From: Bacillota bacterium | GTDB lineage: Bacteria > Bacillota > Clostridia > Peptostreptococcales > Anaerovoracaceae | Assembly (NCBI GenBank): GCA_022793795.1 | Contig: JAAWDM010000026.1 | Location: 1-61,806, forward strand | Direction of reading: 5' to 3' | Length of the DNA stretch: 61,806 nt | Shown here: positions 33,892-43,046 of the stretch, piece after piece | Layout: the number at the start of each line of letters is the position of its first letter | Numbering within the stretch: position 1 is the first letter of the stretch | Notes under the pieces: model-generated | Database searches by the model: none | Seen by the model: the letters and a program-made list of their open reading frames with translations, nothing else | Told to the model about the DNA's origin: nothing | Made by a program: the position numbers and the translations under genes

Positions 33892-34615
33892 ATATCATTC
33901 GCTCTTCCGATAGCCATATCTGCCCCTTGGAATCTTTGCGATCAACAGAGTCAATAATCCCGCTGACAGGTATGGAATCAAATATTTCTGCCATCATGCA
34001 GGTTTCCTGATCCAGATTGACCTGAAATACTATGCAGGTAGTGGCCATGCTGTCCACCGCTCGCATTAGATACCCCACATCCATAAATACCAGATGCTCC
34101 CCCTGGGTATTTTCCGTTATCATCACATTGGTGATAAAAGAACTGGCCAGTTCTGGGAAAACATTCTGCAGTGGCAGACTGAATGTGGTTTCTACCCCTT
34201 CTCGAGTAAACTCTAACGCCTGGTCCTCCTCCAAATCGATCCCATAGGGCGCTGGCTGACTGCCATATTGGGAACCTATAACTTCCCATTTAAAGGGATT
34301 CTTTTTTTCCAGAAAAAGAGCCCCTTCATAACGAGATCTTCCGCTTCCCAGGCCGCTTTCGCCGGCTGCATCCTTTCCGAAATACAGGGTTTTACAGTCT
34401 TTTCCCCCATCCTCATAGGTAAGGGAAGCTGTCATCTCTGCCGACCCGAAAAAGTTTTCTTCCTGCCACCGCTTCATCGCCTGCTCTGGCGTATTGGCCG
34501 CTGCATAGCGGTTCACCAACATATAGAGGGCCCCACACAAAACCGCTATGATGGCTATGTTTCGCAAAACGGCATGTTTTCTCGTAACCTTGTGACGGCT
34601 AAAAAATCTTCTCAT
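33848..34615 (-). CDS. Uncharacterised single-pass membrane protein of a PadR module
   Basis: A 255-residue protein with one membrane helix at about 17-36 after a basic N-terminus, and a large extracytoplasmic domain of mixed alpha/beta character. I recognise no family or catalytic motif. The gene begins immediately after the stop of the preceding permease-prefix-type gene (zero spacing), so the two proteins are probably made together and may form a complex at the membrane. The group is headed by a PadR regulator, so expression probably answers to an inducer of that repressor. Confidence 0.6.
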   Translation of the reverse strand: MRRFFSRHKVTRKHAVLRNIAIIAVLCGALYMLVNRYAAANTPEQAMKRWQEENFFGSAEMTASLTYEDGGKDCKTLYFGKDAAGESGLGSGRSRYEGALFLEKKNPFKWEVIGSQYGSQPAPYGIDLEEDQALEFTREGVETTFSLPLQNVFPELASSFITNVMITENTQGEHLVFMDVGYLMRAVDSMATTCIVFQVNLDQETCMMAEIFDSIPVSGIIDSVDRKDSKGQIWLSEERMIFMAQVLYDFYEQYG

Positions 34616-35392
34616 CTAAAGCACCTCCCCTGTGGTTAAATCCATACAGAAGGAAAATCTCTCGCCAAACATATCATAGCTGAATTTGGCTTCCCTTTGG
34701 TTCTCATCAAAGGTTTCATAGGTAATTTTATAGACGCCTACTCGCTTCCCCTCCTGGTCGATTCCCACCTTGTGTTCTGCAAAGTCAGGCGACTGCTCAT
34801 TGCAAAACACTTTAAGGCAATGTTCCCCCATGCTGTACTGACCGTAAGTGGTAAACACCACTTCCAGTTTGCGTTTTCCATCATAATCCATATAGGCCAC
34901 GTCTCTCCATTGAATCTCTGTGTTTTCCAGTCTAGTTCTCCATTCCGGCTGGTGATGATATATGATGGTTGTGAATTCATCGTTATAAGCAGCATCGTAT
35001 CGGTTAGTCATCTCCTCATAGCTTTCTTCCAGTTCTATGCTTCTTGTCCCCATCTGCCTGTCCACCTGGTTGTCTACCCAGCCATATACCAAAACGCCGA
35101 CGAAAATGCAGATTGTTATGATGCAGAGGAACTCGCTTCCCAGCCAAAGCCATCCAAGCCAAGGCTTATGCTGCCTATTCAGCTGACGGCCCAGCTCCAC
35201 CGGCTCACCCATGGCCAAAAGGGCTTCCTCCTGCAGGCGGCTTTCACTTTCGCTGCCTTCCATGTGATCCTCCATATAATCTTCGATATGTTCCTGAAGT
35301 TCTCTTCTGATTTTCTGTCTGTCAGGTAGGAATCGCACCTCATGAAGAACCGCATCCAGCCAGCTCTCTGTGTTTCTATTCTTTGCGGTCAT
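34616..35392 (-). CDS. Membrane protein with permease-prefix/DUF1700-like N-terminus
   Basis: A 258-residue protein. Residues 1-65 form a helical domain (WLDAVLHEVRFLPDRQKIRRELQEHI, spread over two helices) resembling the 'permease prefix' or DUF1700-type domain commonly encoded next to PadR regulators. A membrane helix follows (about 80-105), then an extracytoplasmic domain of about 150 residues without a motif I know. It lies 12 bases after padR. The PadR plus prefix-domain pairing in Firmicutes often serves membrane-stress or self-regulated systems; no function can be read here. Confidence 0.62.
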   Translation of the reverse strand: MTAKNRNTESWLDAVLHEVRFLPDRQKIRRELQEHIEDYMEDHMEGSESESRLQEEALLAMGEPVELGRQLNRQHKPWLGWLWLGSEFLCIITICIFVGVLVYGWVDNQVDRQMGTRSIELEESYEEMTNRYDAAYNDEFTTIIYHHQPEWRTRLENTEIQWRDVAYMDYDGKRKLEVVFTTYGQYSMGEHCLKVFCNEQSPDFAEHKVGIDQEGKRVGVYKITYETFDENQREAKFSYDMFGERFSFCMDLTTGEVL

Positions 35393-35404
35393 ATCCCTAC
35401 CTCG

Positions 35405-35749
35405 CTACGCCAAGGACAATTCACTGCCCATGGCCACCTTATTCACTGCGCTGCTAAAGATGCGCCACTGCTGTCGCTCCTCCGAGAGCTGTTCCTGGCC
35501 GCTGGGGGTGATGCAGTAATACTTCCGCTCCTTACCGTTTTCGCTCTTCTGCCGGTAAGACTTGACAAATCCATCGTTTTCCAGCCTGTGCAGCACCGGA
35601 TAAAGGGAGCCCTCCTTGAACTGAAAGGTCTTATCTGAACGCTCTTCCAATGTTTTAATGATTTCATATCCATAATAATCCTTTTCTGCAAGAAGGGTCA
35701 ACACCAACAGCACGGTACTGCCTCCCACCAAACCTTTATCTAATTTCAT
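35405..35749 (-). CDS. PadR-family transcriptional repressor
   Basis: A 114-residue winged-helix protein. The family sequence is clear: LLVLTLLAEKDYYGYEIIKTL at the N-terminus, FKEGSLYPVLHRLENDGFV (about 43-61), then the wing with GKERKYYCITPSGQEQL (about 71-87). PadR proteins usually repress their own operon and are released by phenolics or other small molecules. Two palindromes that fit PadR operators lie just upstream. The ATG has AAGGAGG seven bases before it. Confidence 0.92.
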   Translation of the reverse strand: MKLDKGLVGGSTVLLVLTLLAEKDYYGYEIIKTLEERSDKTFQFKEGSLYPVLHRLENDGFVKSYRQKSENGKERKYYCITPSGQEQLSEERQQWRIFSSAVNKVAMGSELSLA

Positions 35750-35768
35750 ATATACCTCCTTTTTGTTT

Positions 35769-35827
35769 ATACATAGATAATCTATGTATATTTTATATAC
35801 TCATCATACTTAGATATTCTAAGTATG
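35769..35827 (-). promoter_or_regulatory. Two palindromic operators upstream of padR
   Basis: A perfect 21-base palindrome ATACATAGAT-A-ATCTATGTAT (35769-35789) and a perfect 23-base one, CATACTTAGA-TAT-TCTAAGTATG (35805-35827). The first contains the ATGT/ACAT half-sites typical of PadR sites. They sit 20-80 bases before the padR start, over its promoter region. Confidence 0.75.
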
Positions 35828-36014
35828 TCAAGAGAAATTTTGACACATCTTTCAATTTTAAGGATCTGAGTCAAAATATTAGACTTACTCACTTTGCAAA
35901 ACAAAGGGAGTGATGACAATATTTTCTTATTTTAACTCCAAAATCGACCAATTAAAGGTAAAACATAGATGTTTTTTGACCAAATCCTTCTATCTAGGGA
36001 AATGTGTCAAAAAC

Positions 36015-36048
36015 GAAAAAGTGGAGAACAGGTTTTCCCATTCTCCAC
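36015..36048 (-). terminator. Terminator of the Nim-like gene
   Basis: GTGGAGAA / TTCTCCAC stem (36021-36048) followed on the minus strand by TTTTTCG, 13 bases after the stop codon. Nothing else is evident between 35828 and 36014. Confidence 0.75.
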
Positions 36049-36061
36049 ATCCACGTCCTAT

Positions 36062-36553
36062 TTATTTCATACGTTGTTCTACCAGTTCCCGCGCCTCCTT
36101 GCCGGTCAGATACTCTATATCGATAACGCCCACCAGCGCGCCGCGGCATCCTTCTACCTCGCCTCGTTTGGCCGCCTCTGGCATGGAGCCCGAATACTTT
36201 TCTGTCAGCGCCCACAGGCCTGCAATTCGCTCGTCACCTTCCTCCAGGATACGTACCTGGCCCATGGCAATCACACTGCGAAAATAGGTGGTATATTCCT
36301 CTGGTACAATCTGGTCTGCATCGATAACCGTAAAGCACACCTTTGGGTTGGCCTTCATGCAATCCAGCTTATAGCCTCGTTTTGCACAGTGAAAATATAT
36401 TTTCCCATCTGCATAGGCATAGCTTAAAGGCACGCCATAAGGATAACCCTCATCTCCCATTAATGCCAATACCCCCGCTGTATTTCTTTCCAATACAGCA
36501 ATGCTTTCAGCCTCCAGTAAAGCCTGCTTCCTTCTGTTCATCTCTCTTATCAT
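36062..36553 (-). CDS. Pyridoxamine-5'-phosphate-oxidase-fold flavoprotein (NimA-like)
   Basis: A 163-residue split-barrel FMN-binding protein. Segments GVLALMGDEGYPYGVPLSYAY (two strands), KIYFHCAKRGYKLD and NPKVCFTVI match the Nim/PNPOx-like group, some members of which reduce nitroimidazole drugs. It most likely binds FMN or heme; reductase activity toward nitro compounds is a family possibility, not shown here. GAGGAGG lies upstream of the ATG, and a terminator follows, so it is a single-gene unit. Confidence 0.82.
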   Translation of the reverse strand: MIREMNRRKQALLEAESIAVLERNTAGVLALMGDEGYPYGVPLSYAYADGKIYFHCAKRGYKLDCMKANPKVCFTVIDADQIVPEEYTTYFRSVIAMGQVRILEEGDERIAGLWALTEKYSGSMPEAAKRGEVEGCRGALVGVIDIEYLTGKEARELVEQRMK

Positions 36554-36630
36554 CGGTTCAACCTCCTCAAACCTGTAATCTCTAACTCTATTATACGCTA
36601 TATATGTTGAAATTTCCAGCGATTTTCAGA

Positions 36631-38640
36631 TTATTCCAACTCAAATGCTCCCGTATAGAGTTGATAATATCGTCCCTTTTCTTCTATCAGATGCTGATGG
36701 TTTCCACGCTCAATGATGCGGCCCTGATCCATTACCATGATGACATCGGAGTTTTGAATCGTAGAAAGACGATGGGCAATAACAAACACGGTTCTTCCCT
36801 TCATCAGATTGTCCATGCCTCGCTGTACGATGGCTTCCGTTCTGGTGTCTATGGATGAGGTTGCTTCATCTAAAATCATTACCGGTGGGTCGGCTACAGC
36901 GGCTCTTGCAATGGAAATCAGCTGCCGCTGTCCTTGGGACAGGCCGCTTCCGTCCCCTTCCAATACCGTATCATAGCCTTCCGGCAGCATCCGAATGAAT
37001 CCATCGGCATTAGCCAATTTGGCAGCAGCGATACACTCTTCATCGGTAGCATCCAACCTTCCATATCGAATATTATCCATCACTGTGCCAGTAAACAGAT
37101 TCACATCTTGAAGAACCACGCCCAATGAGCGACGCAAATCTTCCTTATGGATTTTGTTGATATTGATACCATCATAACGGATTTTGCCGTCGTCGATGTC
37201 ATAAAAGCGGTTAATCAGATTGGTAATGGTGGTCTTTCCAGCGCCAGTGGCGCCTACCAGAGCCACCTTCTGTCCAGGCTCTGCATAGACGGATATGTCG
37301 TGAAGCACCAACTGTTCCTCGTTATAGCCGAAATCCACTTCGTTTAGGTTAATCTTTCCGCGAAGAGGTACCAGCGCAAATCCGGAATCTGGATTCTGTA
37401 CCTCTGTAATTTCACCATTCTGCTGCATGACCTTAATGCCGTTTGGCACCTTCCATGCCCAAGCTCCAGTCCTCTCCTGGCACTCTTCCAATGTTCCATC
37501 CTCATTAGTGCGGGTATTGACCAATGTGACCGTACCGGCATCTTCCTCACTGACCTCATCCAGCAACTTAAAGATTCGCGAGGCGCCGGCCATAGCCATA
37601 ATCACTGCATTGAGCTGTTGGGAAATTTGAGCGATAGGATTGACGAAATTCCTGGACAGAGTTAAGAAGGAAGCAATGGTTCCTAGGGTCAAGAGAGGTT
37701 CTCCTCCCAAGGAAACATTGGACACCCCTGCAATGGCCATGGCGCCGCCTACCACCGCTACTGTCACATATAGCACATAGCCCAAATTACCCATAATCGG
37801 CATGAGTACGTTGGCATAAGTGTTGGCCGCTGTGGCCGCTTCACAGAGTTCTTCATTCTTCTTGTCGAAGGCTTCCTTATTCTTCTCCTCGTAGCAAAAT
37901 ACTTTGACCACCTTCTGTCCGCCTACCATCTCTTCGATATAGCCGTTAACGTCAGCAATGCTTTTTTGCTGTTTCATAAAGTAGCCGCCGCTTCTGCCAG
38001 CCACCTTCTTTACTACCACCAGCATCATTACCGTAAAGGCCAATACCACTAATGTCAGCCAGACGCTGAGATGGATCATGGAAAACAACACCGCAACCAT
38101 GGAGACCACCGAGGAAAACAGTTGCGGCAAACTCTGGGAAAGCATCTGCCGCAAGGTGTCGGCATCGTTGGTGTAGTGACTCATTAGGTCGCCATGGCTC
38201 CTGGAATCAAAATAACGGATGGGTAATGTCTGCATGTGTTCAAACATTTCATCTCGAATCAGTTTCAGCGTTCCCTGAGATACAATAGCCATGGTTCTTG
38301 TAAAAAAGAAGGTAGCCAATATACCAGCTAGAAATACACATCCAATTTTTCCAATGGCCTGAAGCAACGGTGTAAACACTGGCGACGCTTCCAGAAGCAT
38401 TGGCAAAATATAGTCGTCGATTAAGTTCTGTATGAACAGGGAGGAGGCTACACCGGCCCCTGCGCTTATTAAAATACAAAGAACTACAATACTAAGTCGC
38501 AGCTTATATTCCCCCAAATAGGATAGCAATCTCTTGATGGTGCCCTTTTCTATTTTCATACCAGGGGCAGCCATCATGGCTCGTCTGCCGTGGCCGCCAG
38601 GGCCGCCTGGTCCCCGCCTTATTTCTTGTCTATCTGCCAT
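36631..38640 (-). CDS. ABC exporter half-transporter (MdlB-type, larger subunit)
   Basis: A 669-residue half-transporter: six membrane helices (about 45-350) followed by an ATPase domain (about 430-665). Walker A is GATGAGKTT, the ABC signature GSGLSQGQRQLI and Walker B PPVMILDEATSSID, with the switch His in IAHRL. An insert near residues 385-420 precedes the ATPase. The N-terminus is rich in Gly and Arg (GGPGGHGRR). Its ATG overlaps the stop of the partner by one base, so the two form a heterodimeric exporter, probably for drugs or lipids, controlled by the upstream MarR gene. Confidence 0.92.
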   Translation of the reverse strand: MADRQEIRRGPGGPGGHGRRAMMAAPGMKIEKGTIKRLLSYLGEYKLRLSIVVLCILISAGAGVASSLFIQNLIDDYILPMLLEASPVFTPLLQAIGKIGCVFLAGILATFFFTRTMAIVSQGTLKLIRDEMFEHMQTLPIRYFDSRSHGDLMSHYTNDADTLRQMLSQSLPQLFSSVVSMVAVLFSMIHLSVWLTLVVLAFTVMMLVVVKKVAGRSGGYFMKQQKSIADVNGYIEEMVGGQKVVKVFCYEEKNKEAFDKKNEELCEAATAANTYANVLMPIMGNLGYVLYVTVAVVGGAMAIAGVSNVSLGGEPLLTLGTIASFLTLSRNFVNPIAQISQQLNAVIMAMAGASRIFKLLDEVSEEDAGTVTLVNTRTNEDGTLEECQERTGAWAWKVPNGIKVMQQNGEITEVQNPDSGFALVPLRGKINLNEVDFGYNEEQLVLHDISVYAEPGQKVALVGATGAGKTTITNLINRFYDIDDGKIRYDGININKIHKEDLRRSLGVVLQDVNLFTGTVMDNIRYGRLDATDEECIAAAKLANADGFIRMLPEGYDTVLEGDGSGLSQGQRQLISIARAAVADPPVMILDEATSSIDTRTEAIVQRGMDNLMKGRTVFVIAHRLSTIQNSDVIMVMDQGRIIERGNHQHLIEEKGRYYQLYTGAFELE

Positions 38641-40433
38641 TATATAGCACCCCCTTCTTCCAGTCCCGACTGATTCTGGGACTGATAAACCTCCTGATAA
38701 ATCTCGCTAGTCTTTAAAAGTTCCTCATGGGCGCCCACCGCTACAATATGACCGTCATCCAGGATGACAATCTTATCAGCATCCTGAACCGAAGCCACAC
38801 GCTGGGCGATGATAATCTTAGTGGTATCAGGGATTTCCTCTGCAAATGCCTTTCGAATCAAAGCATCGGTTTTCATATCCACTGCACTGGTGGAATCGTC
38901 TAAAATCAAAATCTTCGGATGGGCCAACAGGGCTCTGGCAATGCACAGCCTCTGTCGCTGCCCGCCGGATACGTTGGCTCCACCCTGTTCAATATAGGTG
39001 TCATACCCCTTTTCAAATTGATTGATGAATTCATCGGCACAGGCCAGCTTGCAAACACGCTGCAACTCCTCATCGGTGGCATGTTCATTACCCCAGCGTA
39101 GATTTTCCTTAATGGTTCCAGAAAACAGCACATTTTTTTGCAAAACCATGGCCACTTCCTTTCGCAGGGAATCCAAATCGTACTCCCGCACATCCACGCC
39201 GCCTACTTTGACGGAGCCTGCGGTCACATCGTACAGACGAGGAATCATCTGTACTAAGGTAGACTTGGAAGAACCGGTACCGCCCAAAATACCCACCGTT
39301 TCTCCTGACTGGATGGTCAGGTTGATCTTATCCAAGGCATTTTTTCTTTCTGCCTGATGTTGGCCAGCTTCCTTCTCATGGGCCCTGGCATAGCGGAAAT
39401 CCACATTTTCAAAGACTACAGAGCCGTCCTTCACCTCATGGACTGCATTGACCCTTGGGCTTTGCAAATCGCTTTTTTCTTCCAAAATCTCCACAATACG
39501 GTCTCCCGACGCTTTGGCCATGGTCAGCATGACAAAAATCATAGAAATCATCATTAGACTCATGAGAATCTGCATAACATAAGTAATCAAACTGAGCAGC
39601 TCCCCTGTGGAAAGACCCAAGTCTGCATTGTTTCCCGATGCCACGATGGCCCGAGCTCCCAGCCAGGAAATCAGTAAGATACACGCATACATACACAGCT
39701 GCATCAACGGCGAAGAGAGCATCATCAACTTCTCTGCCTTGACAAACCCCTGATAGATGGCCCCTGACATTTTCTTAAATTTCTCCGACTCATGGTCCTG
39801 GCGGTTATAGGACTTTACCACCCGAATGGCATAGAGATTTTCCTGCACCACGTTATTGAGTCTGTCATAATCGTTAAATACCTGTTCAAATATAGGATAT
39901 ACCTTTCGGATAATGAGAAACATGCCCAATCCCAAAAGGGGCAGGATGCAGACGAAAATCAGCGACATCTCTGCGTCGATGGCAAATGAGGCCGCCAAAG
40001 CAAAAATCAGCATGGTCGGCGCGCGAAAAGCAATACGAGTCATCATCTGAAAGGCATTTTGCACATTGCTTACATCCGTAGTTAGACGAGTGACAATGCT
40101 GGCTGTAGAAAAATGGTCTATGTTGGCAAAGGAATAATTCTGGACGTTGTAAAACATCCCCCGGCGTAGATTCTTTGCAAAGCCGGCTGACGATACGGCG
40201 GCATACCTGCCCGACGCTACGCCGAAAAACAGGGCTAAAAACGCGGTCAGCAGCAAAATCACTCCATACCAAACCGTAGCGTTCATATCCCCTTTATCGA
40301 TTCCCTTATCGATTAAAACCGCCATGAGCAGCGGAATAACAATCTCCATTAAGGATTCCAAAGTTACCATGATCGGTGTTAAAATCGTCGCCTTTTTGTA
40401 CTCGCCAATATATGCTGCAAGTTTTTTTATCAT
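38640..40433 (-). CDS. ABC exporter half-transporter (MdlA-type, smaller subunit)
   Basis: A 597-residue half-transporter with six membrane helices (about 15-310) and an ATPase domain (about 335-585). Walker A reads GGTGSSKST, with Ser where Gly is usual (GxxGxGKS). The signature is NVSGGQRQRLC, and Walker B is ILILDDSTSAVD, with Asp in place of the catalytic Glu. Such degenerate sites are normal in one half of heterodimeric exporters, so this half probably holds the non-hydrolytic site. It follows marR by 28 bases and overlaps the partner gene by one base. Confidence 0.92.
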   Translation of the reverse strand: MIKKLAAYIGEYKKATILTPIMVTLESLMEIVIPLLMAVLIDKGIDKGDMNATVWYGVILLLTAFLALFFGVASGRYAAVSSAGFAKNLRRGMFYNVQNYSFANIDHFSTASIVTRLTTDVSNVQNAFQMMTRIAFRAPTMLIFALAASFAIDAEMSLIFVCILPLLGLGMFLIIRKVYPIFEQVFNDYDRLNNVVQENLYAIRVVKSYNRQDHESEKFKKMSGAIYQGFVKAEKLMMLSSPLMQLCMYACILLISWLGARAIVASGNNADLGLSTGELLSLITYVMQILMSLMMISMIFVMLTMAKASGDRIVEILEEKSDLQSPRVNAVHEVKDGSVVFENVDFRYARAHEKEAGQHQAERKNALDKINLTIQSGETVGILGGTGSSKSTLVQMIPRLYDVTAGSVKVGGVDVREYDLDSLRKEVAMVLQKNVLFSGTIKENLRWGNEHATDEELQRVCKLACADEFINQFEKGYDTYIEQGGANVSGGQRQRLCIARALLAHPKILILDDSTSAVDMKTDALIRKAFAEEIPDTTKIIIAQRVASVQDADKIVILDDGHIVAVGAHEELLKTSEIYQEVYQSQNQSGLEEGGAI

Positions 40434-40461
40434 TCTATCAATCCCCCTTTATATATAACCC

Positions 40462-41052
40462 TCAACTAATTTGACGGCCCTTGCGGTTCCCATTGTTTCT
40501 GACGCCAGCGCTGCGCTGAATCTGCCGCAAACTCTGTCTGCAGGCAATACATCTGGTATCCGGACGCACGTGAAGCCACCGAAGGCCTGTTGTCTCCAGT
40601 GGGGCGCCAACAGTTTCACACTGCTCCAGATTTTCTAACAGTCTGAGAAGATACCCCCCCAGCTGCTCCCATTCTTCTTGGGTAAATCCCTGAAAAAGCT
40701 GTTTTTCCATTTCAGTATTGGATCTTTCAATCCTCTCGACAACTTCATAAGCCTTCTCTGTAAGTAAAATTTCCTTTAACCGCGCGTCTCCCTCTACACC
40801 GCGCCGTGTGACGAATCCCTTCTTTTCCATTAGGCTGATCACTTTAGAGGCAGTAGAACGAGTCACGTTAAACTCCTTCTCCAAATCCCGCTGGTACACT
40901 GGCCGCCCCTGGTTTTTCGCCAAAAAACCGATGAGCCATCCATTTTTACCGGTCATTCCCTGAATCTTTCGGAATTCCTCTGAATTGACCATACTTCTAT
41001 GGATTCCGTTATTTACCATACAGATTAGTTTTCCAATGTCTTCTTTTTTCAT
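40462..41052 (-). CDS. MarR-family regulator of the ABC exporter
   Basis: A 196-residue winged-helix regulator. DNA-binding segments: GRPVYQRDLEKEFNVTRSTASKVISLMEKKGFV at about residues 49-81 (recognition helix in the middle) and the wing RRGVEGDARLKEILLT. The C-terminal 45 residues, after the usual MarR length of about 150, are an added tail with Cys-x4-Cys. It probably represses itself and the two exporter genes through the 33-base palindrome upstream. MarR repressors are usually released by the drug or phenolic compound their efflux pump removes. Confidence 0.88.
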   Translation of the reverse strand: MKKEDIGKLICMVNNGIHRSMVNSEEFRKIQGMTGKNGWLIGFLAKNQGRPVYQRDLEKEFNVTRSTASKVISLMEKKGFVTRRGVEGDARLKEILLTEKAYEVVERIERSNTEMEKQLFQGFTQEEWEQLGGYLLRLLENLEQCETVGAPLETTGLRWLHVRPDTRCIACRQSLRQIQRSAGVRNNGNRKGRQIS

Positions 41053-41083
41053 GATTGTTCTTTCTCCGCTATTTCAGAAAAAA

Positions 41084-41116
41084 ATGTTGCACGTCAAATT
41101 GTTTGATGTGCAACAT
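41084..41116 (-). promoter_or_regulatory. 33-base palindromic operator upstream of marR
   Basis: ATGTTGCACGTCAAA and TTTGATGTGCAACAT are inverted repeats with one mismatch and a 3-base centre, 31 bases before the marR start codon. The position and size fit an autoregulatory MarR site. Confidence 0.78.
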
Positions 41117-41172
41117 TCTACCCTGATTGGTTACATTTGTCAAGGAAATTTTCGTGAAATTCTGGTATGGAT

Positions 41173-42657
41173 TCACTCCCCGGTTTCCTCTCCCACAGAT
41201 ACATATCTCTGACTGCGGCTTCTAGGAGTATCCGGAAAGAGCAGTTTCATCTGTCCCTCCCGCACTAGCGGCGTTACATAGGTATTGATGGCATAGGCTT
41301 TGGATTTTAGGTCTAAAAAATCGCAGATTTCCTCTCTGGTTCTCGGGGTTTGACAGAAGTCTATTAAATCGCCGCCTGTCCTCTCCATCATAGGCGATTC
41401 CCCTGCTGGGATTTTCCTGTCTTCCTTAGGTTCTTCCCCCTCTTTATAAAATTTTACCACGAAGGCGCCCCGCTCGTCTGCAAAGACCGGAGCTGGCAGG
41501 CCTCGCTCCGCCATAGCTTTTCGTATGGTAGGAATACCGGAATAGCGATTTTCTGTCAGGCCCATAACCTCTAAAGCGCCGGCCAAAACAGGATTGCGCG
41601 TGTCCGGCTGGACCTTACCCAGCTGATCTATTTTCATCCGTCCATAAATTCCGCCAGGGTTTCTGATTTCCATCCTATCCTCATACATAATCAGTTGAAT
41701 CGGCATCCCTTCTGTATGGATGCTGTAGTCCCTATGAACCAATGCATTGAGGATCGCTTCTCTGACAGCAGTCATGGGATAATCGGTCTTATCCTCCCGC
41801 CTGCCTGTATGGGGGTCTATGATGGTCTTTGTCCGCATGTTTTTGCCCACAAAACTCAAAGCGGCTTCCAACATATCGACGATGGGTCCCTCTATCCGCT
41901 TATTGTCCATAAAACGTTCCCCTTGGGCGCCTAAATCTCCTATTTCTCTGCCGGGAACTACGATGGCCGTAATGGATAGCTGTGGAAAATATGCCTGAGG
42001 ATATGGGCTGAACAGCAATGCTGCATTTAACGTGACATTCCCATCTCTGGTAATGCTCATCAACTCATAAATCTCTTTGTCCCCTAGGCGGGAAAGATTG
42101 GGCTTGCTATGGCGCAGTCTGTCCACATACAGATTGACGGCAGCCTGGTCTAAGCTGGAAAGGGTTGCCCGCGGCACAACCCGTACATCGTCCTGATATT
42201 TTTTGAGAAAGGCATCATAGCTGTAAATCTCATACTCGGTCATCTGCTCATCTCTGTCCCCGATTCTGATGTAAGAACCCTTCAACCGTCCATGACCGCG
42301 ATAATGGCATGGACGCTCCCCTAAATCCATGGCTGGAATCTCTGCTGATACAAAAAACTTTCCGTCTTTTTCGGCAACCGTCATCAGGGGACGAACCACC
42401 GGTTCCATCTGTAAGGCCTGTTCACCTATCTTTTTCTGCAAATCCTGAGGATCGTATACACCTGTTTGGCGAAAATTATCATCCTCCTCCACCCCAAAGA
42501 TGATGATGCCGCCTTCATCCTGATTGGAAAAGCTGGAAAAAGTATCATATAGCTTTTTCGGGCAACCAAAGCAAGCGCTTTTCAGCTCCAATGTATTGGT
42601 CTCGCATTTTGTCCTCTGAATTCTATTTAAAATCTCAAGTAAAGCCTCTGAAGTCAT
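41173..42657 (-). CDS. AlbA_2 (Schlafen-type) domain protein with HATPase-like C-terminal domain
   Basis: A 494-residue putative transcription regulator. Residues 1-135 form an AlbA_2/Schlafen-like domain (ETNTLELKSACFGCP, GGIIIFGVEED, GSYIRIGDRDEQMTEYE). The ATPase-like region with EAILNALVHRDYSIH, MEIRNPGGIYG and NPVLAGALEVMGL lies at about 305-375. A helix-turn-helix-like tail (about 435-480) is followed by a short end. This family is usually called 'ATP-binding protein, putative DNA-binding'; some members belong to defence islands, but nothing else here supports that. The frame extends to 42693, but AAAGGGGG before the ATG at 42657 fits better. Confidence 0.75.
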   Translation of the reverse strand: MTSEALLEILNRIQRTKCETNTLELKSACFGCPKKLYDTFSSFSNQDEGGIIIFGVEEDDNFRQTGVYDPQDLQKKIGEQALQMEPVVRPLMTVAEKDGKFFVSAEIPAMDLGERPCHYRGHGRLKGSYIRIGDRDEQMTEYEIYSYDAFLKKYQDDVRVVPRATLSSLDQAAVNLYVDRLRHSKPNLSRLGDKEIYELMSITRDGNVTLNAALLFSPYPQAYFPQLSITAIVVPGREIGDLGAQGERFMDNKRIEGPIVDMLEAALSFVGKNMRTKTIIDPHTGRREDKTDYPMTAVREAILNALVHRDYSIHTEGMPIQLIMYEDRMEIRNPGGIYGRMKIDQLGKVQPDTRNPVLAGALEVMGLTENRYSGIPTIRKAMAERGLPAPVFADERGAFVVKFYKEGEEPKEDRKIPAGESPMMERTGGDLIDFCQTPRTREEICDFLDLKSKAYAINTYVTPLVREGQMKLLFPDTPRSRSQRYVSVGEETGE

Positions 42658-42831
42658 TTGGATGGCCCCCTTTCTTACTATAGATTTTACCATTTTATTT
42701 TAACTTATGCAACGAAATAATTCAAAATAACTAAAAATAACTTAAATCATGTTGCCACAAATTGATAAAAGTACACATAGTTTTAACAATCGAGGGTGTT
42801 CCTAGCCTTTTAGGGCCTTATGTGAAGATAC

Positions 42832-42975
42832 GATGAAGAAATTCGATATTTTTGCATATATAAACAAACTATCGAGTTTAATAATAATTTTTCTATATTT
42901 TATCTCTATATTAAGAAAATATCGAACTTCCTAGAAACTTTTCGATATTCTTTACAAAACAACCCAAAATATCGG
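42832..42975. repeat. Cluster of TTCGATAT palindrome modules
   Basis: GATGAAGAAATTCGATATTTT starts at 42832, followed by TATCGAG, then ATATCGAA (about 42919-42926), TTCGATATTC (about 42941) and AATATCGG (about 42968). It is the densest member of this repeat family, in the AT-rich spacer between pheA and the AlbA_2 gene. No gene is visible in 42658-42990. Confidence 0.72.
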
Positions 42976-42993
42976 AATTACGTTCTAGTAGAT

Positions 42994-43028
42994 AAAAACA
43001 AGCCCCGATATGTCAACATATCAGGGCC
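42994..43028 (-). terminator. Terminator of the malic enzyme-to-pheA operon
   Basis: On the minus strand GGCCCTGATATG and CATATCGGGGC pair around TTGA (with G-T pairs), followed by TTGTTTTT, 19 bases after the pheA stop. Confidence 0.75.
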
Positions 43029-43046
43029 GAGAAAGACACGCAGCAT

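Noticed and set aside
41173..42657. Defence system built on the AlbA_2/HATPase protein
   Set aside because: Neighbours are a MarR regulator, an exporter and pheA; nothing else resembles a defence gene.
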